Source: Desulfosudis oleivorans (GTDB lineage: Bacteria > Desulfobacterota > Desulfobacteria > Desulfobacterales > SURF-7). From it: 64,000 nucleotides of DNA. Shown here in pieces: positions 36,114 through 45,054 of this stretch. The notes under the pieces were generated by a model that was not told where the DNA came from, made no database searches, and was given only the letters and a program-made list of their open reading frames with translations. The position numbers and the translations under genes were made by a program. Within the stretch, counting starts at the first letter, position 1, and each line of letters opens with the position of its first letter. The stretch is from NCBI GenBank assembly GCA_020723325.1, contig DYJD01000008.1, positions 1-64,000 of the forward strand, in the 5' to 3' direction.

Positions 36114-37124
36114 TCAGAGCAGACGGGTGACAATCAAGCCGGATGCAATGACAGCCAGGATGATGCGATACCAGCCGAAAATTGCCAGACCATGGCGGTT
36201 CAGATAGGCCACCATCCATTTTACGGCTATGACGGCGGCGATAAAGGCCACCACCAGCCCCACGGCCATGGGCAGCACATCAAAAGTTTGCAGCATGATG
36301 CGGCCATGTTTAAGACCGTCGTAGGCTGTTGCGGCAGAAAGGGTTACCAGCCCCAGCAGAAAACTGAATTCCACCGCCGCTGAAAGCGACAGGCCCACCA
36401 GCATCCCGCCCATAATCGTCACCAGACTGCGGCTCACGCCGGGCCACATGGCAATACACTGTGCCAATCCGATCAGAAGTGCCATCTTCCAGTTCATATC
36501 CGTCAGGGATAAAAGAACTCGGCTCGGTTGTTCATCACCACGGCGTGGCCGATCCATGACAAGGATGGCAAGGCCGCCGGCGAACCAGGCGAAAACGATG
36601 GGCCATGGGCCAAAAAGATATTGTTTGATTATTTTATTAAACAACAGGCCGATGACGGCCGCGGGCAGAAAACCGGCCGCCAAATTGATCAGCAAGCGGC
36701 GACCGGCGCGGTCTTGACCGAATAAGCCGGCCAGCATCTGGCGGACTCTGCCGAAATACAAGCCCAGTACGGCCAAGATGGCTCCGGCCTGGATGCAAAT
36801 GGCGTAAGCGTCGGAAGCAGCTTTGGTGGGTTGGGGTGTTTCCGCGCCCACCGAGTCGGTGCGGCCGATGCCTAGGAGCCGTTCGGCCATGAGCAGATGC
36901 CCGGTGGAACTTACCGGTAAATACTCGGTTATCCCTTCCACCAGACCCAGGACCACGGCTTGGCCGATGGTCATGGCGGATTTCGCATGAGGCTGGGGCT
37001 TGGAAGGTGCAGCAGATGAATTTTCGGCGCAAGTCGCCGGCTGGGTAGTCAGAAAAATCAGTAACCATGCCAGATATGTGATCAGGCATTTTACGGGCCG
37101 CATGCTTTTCTCCCTTTTTTTCAA
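36114..37124 (-). CDS. uppP: Undecaprenyl-diphosphatase
   Basis: A 336-residue integral membrane enzyme that recycles the lipid carrier of cell-wall synthesis by removing one phosphate. Both active-site motifs are present: EGITEYLPVSSTGH and GVSRSLVTIMGG, plus IQAGAILAVLGLY. Unlike the common 265-residue form it has about 45 extra N-terminal residues that look like a cleavable signal (LAWLLIFLTTQPATCA), and extra residues after LLGIGRTD. Start at 37124 or the ATG at 37103. Confidence 0.9.
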   Translation of the reverse strand: MKKREKSMRPVKCLITYLAWLLIFLTTQPATCAENSSAAPSKPQPHAKSAMTIGQAVVLGLVEGITEYLPVSSTGHLLMAERLLGIGRTDSVGAETPQPTKAASDAYAICIQAGAILAVLGLYFGRVRQMLAGLFGQDRAGRRLLINLAAGFLPAAVIGLLFNKIIKQYLFGPWPIVFAWFAGGLAILVMDRPRRGDEQPSRVLLSLTDMNWKMALLIGLAQCIAMWPGVSRSLVTIMGGMLVGLSLSAAVEFSFLLGLVTLSAATAYDGLKHGRIMLQTFDVLPMAVGLVVAFIAAVIAVKWMVAYLNRHGLAIFGWYRIILAVIASGLIVTRLL

Positions 37125-37257
37125 TTTGTATTGGATGGGCTTTGCCTGTGAACCTTGTCAGGGCGCTTAAAGCACCAGGCGATCCATTCGTCAATAGCTT
37201 TAGCCCTGGAGCTGAAAAAAACTCAATGATCGGCAGGGATGGAGTTTAAACTTGTGC

Positions 37258-37287
37258 TTGACAGCTATGATGGCGGTGGGATATGGG
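37258..37287 (+). promoter_or_regulatory. Putative promoter of the TetR gene
   Basis: TTGACA at 37258-37263 is a perfect -35. The best -10 at a usable distance is TATGGG (37282-37287, 18-base spacer), which is poor. The operator palindrome begins seven bases after it, so a bound repressor would block the start site. Confidence 0.45.
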
Positions 37288-37293
37288 AAATAT

Positions 37294-37317
37294 TTATTCG
37301 GCCGACCGGCCGAATAA
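37294..37317. promoter_or_regulatory. Palindromic operator of the TetR regulator
   Basis: TTATTCGGCC (37294-37303), a GACC spacer, and GGCCGAATAA (37308-37317) form a perfect inverted repeat, 17 bases before the TetR start codon. Size and position are those of a TetR-family autorepression site. Confidence 0.75.
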
Positions 37318-37334
37318 TAAGTACGGAGTTCTGC

Positions 37335-37913
37335 ATGCAAACCATGGATTTGGATAAAAAAGAAAAAAAGAAAACCGCCATCATCCAGGCTGCCAGCCTT
37401 CTTTTTGTCAAGAAAGGCATCAAGCAGACCAGTCTTGCGGATATTGCGCGCGGGATGGGGATCAGCAAGGGGACCTTGTACTATTATTATTCCTCCAAGA
37501 ATGATCTGATTTTTGATATCACCGCCCATCACATGAATCAGATTACCAACGATCTGTTTGCTATGATCGATGCTGAAGGGAGCGGTGAAGCGGCCCTGGA
37601 AACCGTATTGACCGCCCTGGTGGAAACCATATTAAATGCCAGGACCCGCAGTCGTTTGCATCTTTACCTGATCCGCGAGGCCATGTCCGGCAACGAGGCC
37701 ATCCGCCAGCGTTTTCAAAAGACCTATCGGGGATGGTTTTCATCCACCACGGAAGGGGTGCGCAAAATCATGAACAACCAGGATGTGTGTGAAACCATGG
37801 CACCTGTCCTTGTTGCGGTTCTGGATGGTTTTGTAATCCAGTCCATGCTGGCGGTTCAGTCCATACCGGTTAAGGACGTTGTGAAATATCTGATGAGAAT
37901 GGTAAGGAATTAA
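37335..37913 (+). CDS. TetR-family transcriptional regulator
   Basis: About 192 residues from the ATG at 37335, chosen because ACGGAG precedes it and the operator lies upstream; a longer frame would start inside the promoter. The N-terminal helix-turn-helix is clear: AASLLFVKKGIKQTSLADIARGMGISKGTLYYYYSSKNDLIF. The C-terminal domain binds an unknown ligand. It leads the oxidoreductase genes and probably represses itself and them until an alcohol, aldehyde or acyl compound appears. The ligand is inference. Confidence 0.88.
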   Translation: MQTMDLDKKEKKKTAIIQAASLLFVKKGIKQTSLADIARGMGISKGTLYYYYSSKNDLIFDITAHHMNQITNDLFAMIDAEGSGEAALETVLTALVETILNARTRSRLHLYLIREAMSGNEAIRQRFQKTYRGWFSSTTEGVRKIMNNQDVCETMAPVLVAVLDGFVIQSMLAVQSIPVKDVVKYLMRMVRN

Positions 37914-37955
37914 TACAGATCTGCATAGGCGCAAAATACAAAAAAGGAGTTATCT

Positions 37956-38480
37956 ATGGGCAAAAAATATGGGCCGATCAAATCCGGCGTAAAATGGTTT
38001 AAAATCCTGGTGGCCAAAATCGTCTTTTTTGTACTGGGCAGGGCCTTTCAGTCCGCAACCAAGCATGATCCGGACATTAAAAAGGAGATTTCCGTTTGGC
38101 GTGAAGGCTTTGTTCTGATCATGCGGGTTTTGCCCAATGGACCCCGCATGGTTCTGGAAAAGCTCAACGGCAGGTTGAAGTATCGCGGAGCCAAATATGA
38201 CGATGGGGATCTGGTGATCAGTTTCAAGAACATTGAATGTGCTTTTTTGGTACTGACGCCCCAGGTGGGAGCAGCCCAGGCCTTTGCCGAGCGCCGCATG
38301 ACCGTCAAAGGGGATTTGGGCAATGCCATGATTTTTACCCGTTGTTTGACCATTCTGTTGGGGCATCTTTACCCCCAATTTATCTGCCGGCGTTTGGTCA
38401 AGCGGGTGGCGCCCATGCCCTTGAAAAAGCAAATGATCAAATTGGTAATCAACGTTGTCGGCATTCCCTTTGGCCTGTAG
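37956..38480 (+). CDS. Conserved protein, possibly SCP2-like
   Basis: A 174-residue basic protein. It has a hydrophobic N-terminal stretch (about 14-30) and a core with LVISFKNIECAFLVLTP, then AFAERRMTVKGDLGNAMIFTRCLTIL, which recalls SCP2-type lipid-binding domains (the KGDL segment). It lies between the TetR gene and the alcohol dehydrogenase on the same strand. It might bind a hydrophobic alcohol or acyl chain. The family call is tentative. AAGGAG precedes the ATG. Confidence 0.55.
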   Translation: MGKKYGPIKSGVKWFKILVAKIVFFVLGRAFQSATKHDPDIKKEISVWREGFVLIMRVLPNGPRMVLEKLNGRLKYRGAKYDDGDLVISFKNIECAFLVLTPQVGAAQAFAERRMTVKGDLGNAMIFTRCLTILLGHLYPQFICRRLVKRVAPMPLKKQMIKLVINVVGIPFGL

Positions 38481-38533
38481 GTGCTTAAAATGCCATGAAC
38501 TTTGTGCAGCAAATAAAACAGGAGGACAGATCC

Positions 38534-39718
38534 ATGTTGCCTAGCTATTATGAATTTTTTAATCCGGTTAAAATTTTATCGGGAAAAAACGCCCTTGATA
38601 ATCTCCCTTATGAGCTGGAGCAGCTAGGGGCCAAACGGCCGATTATTGTTACCGACAAAGGGGTGATCAAGGCCGGTCTGATTCAAGTGGTCAAGAGCGC
38701 CTTTGACAGCTCCGGTATGGTCATCGGCGCAATTTACGATGATGTGCCGCCGGATTCATCCAGCGACGTAGTGAATCAGATTGTGGCGGTTTATCGGGAA
38801 AACGGTTGCGATGCCATCGTGGCGGTGGGCGGCGGTTCACCCATAGATACTGCCAAGGGGGTCAATATCGTGCTATCGGAGAATTCGGATGACCTCATGA
38901 AATTTGAAGGTGCGGACCGGCTCAAGGCGCCCATGAAACCGTTCATTGTCATCCCTACCACGGCAGGCACTGGATCGGAAGTAACCTTGGCGGCCGTGAT
39001 CAAGAATACGGCAAAGAATGTCAAGATGGCCTTTGCTTCCCATTTGCTTTTCCCCAAAATAGCCATTCTGGATCCACGCATGACCACAACCATGCCGCCC
39101 CATATCACGGCCATGACAGGCATGGATGCCCTTGCACATTCCATGGAAGCCTATACCTGTCTTCAAAAAAATCCTTTGAGTGACGCCTATGCCACGGCAG
39201 CGATTAAATTGATTGCCCAGTATCTTCCCAAGGCGGTTGAAAACGGCAAGGATATGGAGGCCCGCATGGCCATGGCCAATGCCGCCACCATGGCCGGCGC
39301 CGCCTTTTCCAATTCCATGGTGGGCATGGTGCATTCCCTGGGGCATGCCACCGGCGCCATCTGCCACATCCCCCATGGTTTGGCCATGTCCATTTTCCTG
39401 CCCTTTGGCTTGGAATATAATCTTCCCAAAACCGAAGCCATGGTGGCGGAATTGTTACTGCCCCTGGGGGGAGAAGCAGAATACGTTAAGGTGGCGGCGG
39501 GTCAGCGCGCCGCCCGTACCATCGTGTTGGTGAGAAAATTTCAGCAGACCTTGTTCGATCTGTGCGGACTGCCGCGCACCCTGAAAGAGGCGGGAGTACC
39601 CAAGAACAAGCTGGAGGAAATCGCCAAGACCGCCATTAATGACGGGACGCTGAGCTTTAATCCGGAGGAACTGGATCTCAATGACGCCTTGAACGTATTG
39701 AACGAGGCTTACAGCTAA
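38534..39718 (+). CDS. Iron-containing alcohol dehydrogenase
   Basis: About 394 residues from the ATG at 38534, chosen for AGGAGGACAG just before it. Group III (metal-dependent) alcohol dehydrogenase that interconverts alcohol and aldehyde with NAD(P). The nucleotide site shows VAVGGGSPIDTAKG and PTTAGTGSEVT; the metal ligands fall in GMDALAHSMEAY and HSLGHATGAICHIPHG. With the aldehyde oxidoreductase next door it would oxidise an alcohol to the acid in two steps. The substrate is not readable. Confidence 0.92.
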   Translation: MLPSYYEFFNPVKILSGKNALDNLPYELEQLGAKRPIIVTDKGVIKAGLIQVVKSAFDSSGMVIGAIYDDVPPDSSSDVVNQIVAVYRENGCDAIVAVGGGSPIDTAKGVNIVLSENSDDLMKFEGADRLKAPMKPFIVIPTTAGTGSEVTLAAVIKNTAKNVKMAFASHLLFPKIAILDPRMTTTMPPHITAMTGMDALAHSMEAYTCLQKNPLSDAYATAAIKLIAQYLPKAVENGKDMEARMAMANAATMAGAAFSNSMVGMVHSLGHATGAICHIPHGLAMSIFLPFGLEYNLPKTEAMVAELLLPLGGEAEYVKVAAGQRAARTIVLVRKFQQTLFDLCGLPRTLKEAGVPKNKLEEIAKTAINDGTLSFNPEELDLNDALNVLNEAYS

Positions 39719-39729
39719 AGGAGGGCGCA

Positions 39730-41706
39730 ATGGGACACGCATATATGGGTAAAGTGCTGCGGGTGGATCTCAGCAGCGGGGAAATCCGGGAAGAAGAAAT
39801 TCCGGATAAAGTATATGAGGATTATTTGGCCGGGCTAGGTCTGGGCGCTTACATGCTTTATAAATATATGCCGGCAGGTGCCGATCCCCTGGGGCCCGAC
39901 AACATGCTCGGCTTTGTTGCCGGCCTGCTGACCGGTACCGGCAGTCTGTTCACCGGGCGCTGGATGGTGGTGGGCAAATCACCCCTCACCGGCGGCTGGG
40001 GAGATGCCAACTGCGGCGGTACGTTTTCACCGGCCATCAAACGTTGCGGCTATGACGGCATTTTTTTCACCGGCATCAGCGCGAAACCGGTTTATCTTGC
40101 CATTGAGAAGGGCAAAGCAGAGTTACGGGATGCGGCCGATATTTGGGGCAAGGATGCCCTGGAAACCGAGGATTTGCTCATGGAAAGAGCCAAAGGCGCA
40201 AAAAAACCACGGGTGGTCTGCATTGGTCCGGCTGGTGAAAAATTATCGCTCATTGCCGGGATCTGCAATGATCGCGGCCGCATGGCGGCCCGTTCCGGGC
40301 TGGGGGCCGTGATGGGCTCCAAACGTCTGAAGGCCGTGGTTCTGTCCGGCACCAAAAAGGTTGAGCCCCACAATCGCGAGGAAATGAAAAGGTTGAGCAA
40401 GAAATGCAACAAATGGGTGCAGTTCCAGCCGCCTTTTATTTCCGGTCCCATGACTTCCTACCTGGGGGCCCTGCTGCGCATCTTGCCCACCCAAATGGCC
40501 CAAGACGGTTTATTATATAAAATCATGCTCCGCAAATGGGGCACGGTGAGTATGAACCAGACCAGCGTGGAAATGGGCGATGCGCCGGTGAAAAATTGGG
40601 ACGGCAGCAATAAGGATTTTGGTCCGAAAAAATCCCTGCCGGTCAATCCGGATGTGTTCACCGATTGTGAAATCGTCAAATACCATTGTTATTCCTGTCC
40701 CTTGGGCTGTGGCGGGATTTGCGCCATCAAGGATAAAACCCACAATGAATTCAGCGAGGGCCACAAACCGGAATATGAAAGCGTGCTGGCCTTGGGCGGC
40801 CTGTGCATGAACGAGAATCCGGACAGCATTTTCTACATGAATGAATTGTTGAATCGGGCCGGCATGGACACCATTTCCGCCGGCGGAACCCTGGCCTTTG
40901 CCGTGGAATGCTACCAGAAAGCCATCCTGACCAAGGAAGACACAGGTGGTCTGGAATTAACCTGGGGCAATACTGATGCTCTGATTGCCTTACTGAAAAA
41001 AATGATCGCACGGGAAGGCATCGGCGATCTTCTGGCCGACGGCGCCAAAAAAGCAGCCGACCGGCTGGGTTTGAACGCCAAGAAATATGCGGTTCACGCC
41101 GGCGGCCAGGAATTGGCCATGCACGACGGCCGGAATGATCCTGGTTTTAATTTGCATTATTCGGTGGAGCCGACCCCAGGTCGGCATACCATTGGTTCGT
41201 GGTTGTATTATGAAATGTATCAATTGTGGAAAAAGGTCAAAAACGTTCCAAAGATCGGCCTGTTTGGCATGATCTACCACAAGGACAAAAAATATGTGGC
41301 TGACCAGACCAAGGCGGCCATGGGTGCTGCCTGCAGCAAATACATGAGCTTGCTGAACGGCGCCGGTGGTTGCATGTTCGCGGCTTTCCTGGGAGCTCCC
41401 CGTTTCCCCTTATTCGACTGGTTCAATGCCGCCACCGGGTGGCGCAAGACACCGGAAGAATATATGGAAATCGGTCGCCGCATCCAGACCCTGCGCCAGG
41501 CTTTCAATGCTAAACATGGGATTGAGCCAAAGGAATTCAAAGTCAACTCCAGAGCATACGGTGCGCCTGCCCAGAAAGAGGGCGCCAACAAAGGCCGTAC
41601 CATGGATTTGGAAAAAATGATGAGGGATTATTGGGAGGAATTCGGCTGGGACGGCCAAACCGGAAAACCAACGGAAACAACCCTGCGGAGTCTGGGAATC
41701 GAATGA
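39730..41706 (+). CDS. aor: Tungsten aldehyde:ferredoxin oxidoreductase
   Basis: A 658-residue AOR-family enzyme, which oxidises aldehydes to acids and reduces ferredoxin with a tungsten bis-pterin and a 4Fe-4S cluster. It shows the start YMGKVLRVDLSSGEI, the pterin-binding RWMVVGKSPLTGGWGDANCGG and GPAGEKLSLIAGI, and the cluster motif CYSCPLGCGGIC (about 319-330). Length is slightly above the archaeal AOR (about 605). It sits between alcohol dehydrogenase and a ferredoxin and MoaD-like pair, all parts the reaction needs. AAAGGAGGG precedes the ATG. Confidence 0.93.
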   Translation: MGHAYMGKVLRVDLSSGEIREEEIPDKVYEDYLAGLGLGAYMLYKYMPAGADPLGPDNMLGFVAGLLTGTGSLFTGRWMVVGKSPLTGGWGDANCGGTFSPAIKRCGYDGIFFTGISAKPVYLAIEKGKAELRDAADIWGKDALETEDLLMERAKGAKKPRVVCIGPAGEKLSLIAGICNDRGRMAARSGLGAVMGSKRLKAVVLSGTKKVEPHNREEMKRLSKKCNKWVQFQPPFISGPMTSYLGALLRILPTQMAQDGLLYKIMLRKWGTVSMNQTSVEMGDAPVKNWDGSNKDFGPKKSLPVNPDVFTDCEIVKYHCYSCPLGCGGICAIKDKTHNEFSEGHKPEYESVLALGGLCMNENPDSIFYMNELLNRAGMDTISAGGTLAFAVECYQKAILTKEDTGGLELTWGNTDALIALLKKMIAREGIGDLLADGAKKAADRLGLNAKKYAVHAGGQELAMHDGRNDPGFNLHYSVEPTPGRHTIGSWLYYEMYQLWKKVKNVPKIGLFGMIYHKDKKYVADQTKAAMGAACSKYMSLLNGAGGCMFAAFLGAPRFPLFDWFNAATGWRKTPEEYMEIGRRIQTLRQAFNAKHGIEPKEFKVNSRAYGAPAQKEGANKGRTMDLEKMMRDYWEEFGWDGQTGKPTETTLRSLGIE

Positions 41707-41728
41707 GTCCGGTTTATGGTTAATGAAA

Positions 41729-41770
41729 ATCAGGGAGTCCTGCTCCGGCAAGCCGCAGCAGGTCCCTGAT
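41729..41770 (+). promoter_or_regulatory. Long hairpin between aor and ferredoxin genes
   Basis: ATCAGGGA (41729-41736) pairs with TCCCTGAT (41763-41770), and CCTGCT with AGCAGG inside it, separated by a two-base bulge on the left arm. No T run follows, so it is more likely an RNA-processing or stability element, or a leaky terminator, than a full stop. Confidence 0.6.
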
Positions 41771-41795
41771 AACTCAACCTTCAGAGAGATGAAAC

Positions 41796-42029
41796 ATGGC
41801 AAAAAAATCAGAGAAAGAAATCCCAAAGATCAATATCAAGAAATGTAATTCATGTGTTGTCTGTATTGATTCATGTCCGGTGGATTGCCTCTCCATGTCC
41901 TTGGCAAGTGATGGCATCCCTGGTCATAAATATCCTAATTTATTAAATGAAGACTCATGTATCGGCTGCGGGACATGCGCCTTGGATTGTCCGGTGGATG
42001 CCATTATCATGACAGCGCGCGCTGCTTAA
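41796..42029 (+). CDS. 2[4Fe-4S] ferredoxin
   Basis: A 77-residue ferredoxin with two cluster motifs, CNSCVVCIDSCP and CIGCGTCALDCP. It is the probable electron acceptor or small subunit of the aldehyde oxidoreductase upstream. The residues PVDCLSMS and PVDAIIM are typical of such small partners. Confidence 0.88.
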   Translation: MAKKSEKEIPKINIKKCNSCVVCIDSCPVDCLSMSLASDGIPGHKYPNLLNEDSCIGCGTCALDCPVDAIIMTARAA

Positions 42030-42106
42030 TGAGCATGCTGGGAACCCTGAAATCCGGGATAAGGGTGACCGGCTTCATGCAATTCAAATGCGAATGAATA
42101 CAGTCC

Positions 42107-42355
42107 ATGCATATCACGCTAAAATTGCTTGCGGGATTGGAGCTGGATGCCCGCATACCGGGGTACGACCCCATAAAAGGGATCAGGATGGAAATACCGC
42201 CGGGTTATCGGTTGCAGGCACTGATCAAACAATTGAAATTCCCTGATGGCGGGCGGCGAATCATTTATTTTATCAACGGGACCCGTGTCGGCCTATGGAA
42301 AAAGCTGCAAGACGGAGATGAGATCGTCTGCCTCAGGCCCTTGGCCGGGGGCTGA
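42107..42355 (+). CDS. MoaD/ThiS-like sulfur carrier
   Basis: An 82-residue beta-grasp protein ending in Gly-Gly, the C-terminus that is adenylated and thiocarboxylated in MoaD and ThiS. It has the usual LKLLAGLELDARIPGY start, FINGTRVGLWKKLQDGDEIVCLRPLAGG end. Copies beside aor genes are thought to serve tungsten-pterin formation. Here that is inferred from position. Confidence 0.78.
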   Translation: MHITLKLLAGLELDARIPGYDPIKGIRMEIPPGYRLQALIKQLKFPDGGRRIIYFINGTRVGLWKKLQDGDEIVCLRPLAGG

Positions 42356-42567
42356 AAGACAGGGACTTGACCAGAGCCGTGAATGCATCATAAAAAAGCT
42401 GCCGCCCAGGTCGCAAAACAGTTTTTCCCTTGCATTCCAAAAGGGTTGCTATTATTATTCCCGCAGCAATTAAGAATCAAAGCAGAATGCATTTGATTCT
42501 TCAAATAAATGACCAAACAAGCCGATAAGAAACACTGCATGTGGAATTGTGAAAAAGGGGATAATAA

Positions 42568-42990
42568 ATGGGAAAAGTATTTCGCCCGAGCAACCGGGAA
42601 TCGAAAATCCTGTCGCAAATAGAATCTTCCAAAGAGCGCGCCCGTCGCGTCGCCATTGCCGGTATTCATGATTGCCTGGAACCGCTCAGCAATGCCATCA
42701 CCACCAAGCTGATAGAATATTCATTGGTGGAAACCACCAATAAAAACGGTTTGGAAGATCAAATCATGAAATGCCTTGACAACATGAGTCATGCCGATGA
42801 TTTCGACATTGACTATCAAATCGCCCCCTTTCGCAATCTGGTTCCCCATCCCAACATCGTAAGCCTTTATGCCACCTCGTTTGTGATCGAGAAAGTAATC
42901 AATTTAAAGGATACGGTTGATGTTTACGGATCAGACGAAGAAATTTATCATTGCATTCATCAGCAGGTGATTAAACATCTCCCCGAATAA
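42568..42990 (+). CDS. Hypothetical protein coupled to RNase Z-like gene
   Basis: A 140-residue, mostly helical acidic protein that I do not recognise. The stretch IAPFRNLVPHPNIVSLYATSFVIEKVINLKDTVDVYG is the most structured part. It has no signal peptide or membrane segment. AAAGGGGATAAT precedes the ATG. Its stop overlaps the next start (TAATG), so the two products are made together and may act together. Confidence 0.65.
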   Translation: MGKVFRPSNRESKILSQIESSKERARRVAIAGIHDCLEPLSNAITTKLIEYSLVETTNKNGLEDQIMKCLDNMSHADDFDIDYQIAPFRNLVPHPNIVSLYATSFVIEKVINLKDTVDVYGSDEEIYHCIHQQVIKHLPE

Positions 42991-44006
42991 TGCCGCTTTC
43001 GTTTCATCCCAGGTTGATTAACGGTCCTTTTGATGACCCCGGCCTTTACGTCCCTTTTTCTTTTGAAAAGCGTGCACTGGTTTTCGATCTGGGTGATCCG
43101 GGCGGATTATCGAACCGGGATCTTCTGAAAATCAGCCATGCCTTTGTGACCCATGCCCATATGGATCATTTTATCGGGTTCGATGCCCTCCTGCGTTTAT
43201 TTTTAGGCCGTGAAAAGATCTTGCATTTGTTTGGACCAGAGGGCTTTCTGCAGCACGTTGAAGGAAAATTGTCGGGGTATGTCTGGAATCTAGTTGAAAA
43301 CTACTATAACCGTTTCGTGTTGCAAATAACCGAGGTCCGGTCCGATTGCTGCTTGATAAAAAAATATTCCTGTGAAAAGCGTTTTCACAATGAGCTGCCG
43401 GCCGAGAAGATTGATTTCAACGGCACACTATTGCAGGAACCGGCCCTGACCGTTTCCGCTGTTGTTCTGGATCATCAGATCCCCTGTCTTGGTTTAGCCC
43501 TCCAGGAACGATTCCATGTCAACATCAAGAAAGTCGCGCTCGCATCGCTTGGATTGGAGGTGGGGCCCTGGTTGCGGGATTTTAAAACCGCCTTATTTGA
43601 AGAGCGGCCGGCGGATTCGGAATTTATTGTTGCTAGCGGAAGCAATCAAGCCGATGCCAGGGTTTTCCTGCTCGGCGAGTTGACTGAACAGATTGCCGCC
43701 ATTACTCCGGGTCAGAAGATCGTCTATATCACCGATGTGGTATTTCATGATGCTAATGCGGAAAAAATTATTAAAATCGCGGAAGATGCCGATCATCTTT
43801 TTATTGAAGCCGCTTTTCTGGAAGCGGAGCGCGATATGGCTGCACGCAAATATCATCTGACGGCGCGTCAAGCCGGTGAGCTGGCCGGCAGGGCCGGCGC
43901 ACGCCAATTCAGTCTGTTCCACTTTTCCCCCCGCTATGAATCGGACATGCAGGCCATGTGGCAAGAGGCCTACGGCGCATATCAAATGTTTTTGCATAGG
44001 CAGTAA
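42990..44006 (+). CDS. RNase Z-like metallo-beta-lactamase protein
   Basis: A 338-residue metallo-beta-lactamase-fold protein. The metal motif is THAHMDHFIGFD (HxHxDH), with further ligands likely in ITDVVFHDAN and the C-terminal HLTARQAGELAGRAGARQFSLFHFSPRY. The last segment (LFHFSPRY) is close to the tRNase Z group, which trims tRNA 3' ends. In this group distant members may act on other esters, so tRNA processing is probable but unproven. Confidence 0.78.
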   Translation: MPLSFHPRLINGPFDDPGLYVPFSFEKRALVFDLGDPGGLSNRDLLKISHAFVTHAHMDHFIGFDALLRLFLGREKILHLFGPEGFLQHVEGKLSGYVWNLVENYYNRFVLQITEVRSDCCLIKKYSCEKRFHNELPAEKIDFNGTLLQEPALTVSAVVLDHQIPCLGLALQERFHVNIKKVALASLGLEVGPWLRDFKTALFEERPADSEFIVASGSNQADARVFLLGELTEQIAAITPGQKIVYITDVVFHDANAEKIIKIAEDADHLFIEAAFLEAERDMAARKYHLTARQAGELAGRAGARQFSLFHFSPRYESDMQAMWQEAYGAYQMFLHRQ

Positions 44007-44140
44007 TAAAAAACCATCAGCTTGTTTTCAACAAGGTTCATTTGTTTTGCGGGTGCTTAAGTGAGTGATAGTTGGATATGATTTGACATTAAATTATATT
44101 TAATTTATATAGTATTGAAACAAGAGCGACGGGAGGGCTA

Positions 44141-44338
44141 ATGCGGCAACGAATATTCGAATTCCAGGAGCGGCGGAGCGGGAAAGACCGGCGTCAATGC
44201 CATTTGCGACTGGAGGGGACTTATTTTCTTGAGCGCAGGCGGCTGGGCTTTGATCGGCGAAATTCTTGTGAACAAGCGGCAAGTCCTTTAATCCCGCCGC
44301 TCTATGAGGTTGACGCAATTAAATTGGGCTCACAGTAG
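44141..44338 (+). CDS. Small basic protein, RRSGKDRRQ type
   Basis: A 65-residue, Arg-rich protein with two similar blocks, QERRSGKDRRQ and ERRRLGFDRRN. Short proteins with this pattern occur in other Desulfobacterota, but I know no function. ACGGGAGGG lies just before the ATG, which is the main reason to call it. The isolated position gives no further clue. Confidence 0.5.
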   Translation: MRQRIFEFQERRSGKDRRQCHLRLEGTYFLERRRLGFDRRNSCEQAASPLIPPLYEVDAIKLGSQ

Positions 44339-44376
44339 CACCTGGGGCAAAAACTGAGGCGAGCAACCACTACACC

Positions 44377-44862
44377 TTATTCTTGTTTTTTCTCTTTTGA
44401 AAGCTCTTCTGAAGACATATCCCAGAAAGGGGTGCCATCCTTTGTCAGCCGGACTTTGAATTCCCAAAAATCACCCTTTTTCAATTTGGATGCCATAAAT
44501 ACTTCTCTGCCGTCGATTTCAGCCCAGGCTCCTTTAATTTTTATCTGATCGCCCTTTTTGATGCCGATTTTTTGGGCATTCGAATACCAGAGGGGACATA
44601 CATGTACCAGGATGGTTTCTTCCGGGGATTCCTTTACCGAAAGGGCCAGACCTGGCGACATCCCTTTTAGTGGAACCACTTCCAAGATTTCCACGATTTC
44701 ACCTTTGAAAGAGTCGGTTTCGTCGGCTTTATAATAAGCATTATAACGACTACCTTTTTCCCATCCGCCGGATTCATTTTTATTAACAGCCCCAGACAGG
44801 TTCGGCAGCAAAAGCACAAATAGGGTGCAGATCAATTCATATTTTTTTTGCCGGATCATCAT
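44377..44862 (-). CDS. Exported OB-fold-like protein
   Basis: About 161 residues from the ATG at 44862, chosen for GAAAGGAGG just before it; the longer frame lacks one. Signal peptide: KYELICTLFVLLLPNLSGA. The mature part has the pattern FKGEIVEILEVVPLKG, VHVCPLWYSNAQKIGIKKGDQIKIKGAWAEIDGREVFMA, which looks like a five-strand OB barrel. Probably a periplasmic ligand-binding protein; ligand unknown. Confidence 0.62.
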   Translation of the reverse strand: MMIRQKKYELICTLFVLLLPNLSGAVNKNESGGWEKGSRYNAYYKADETDSFKGEIVEILEVVPLKGMSPGLALSVKESPEETILVHVCPLWYSNAQKIGIKKGDQIKIKGAWAEIDGREVFMASKLKKGDFWEFKVRLTKDGTPFWDMSSEELSKEKKQE

Positions 44863-45054
44863 GGCCCTCCTTTCAGATGGATACAAGCATAGGGTGATTG
44901 GCTCAATCATAGGCAATGGCAAAATCTTTGACAAGGGGAAAAAGATTTGAAATTTGAAATTTGAGAATCAGGATGATATCTTCACTATAAATCAGCATTG
45001 GAGAGCCATGCTGGATTTTTTCCATTTACCAAAAGTATCATACAGGTTTTAACT

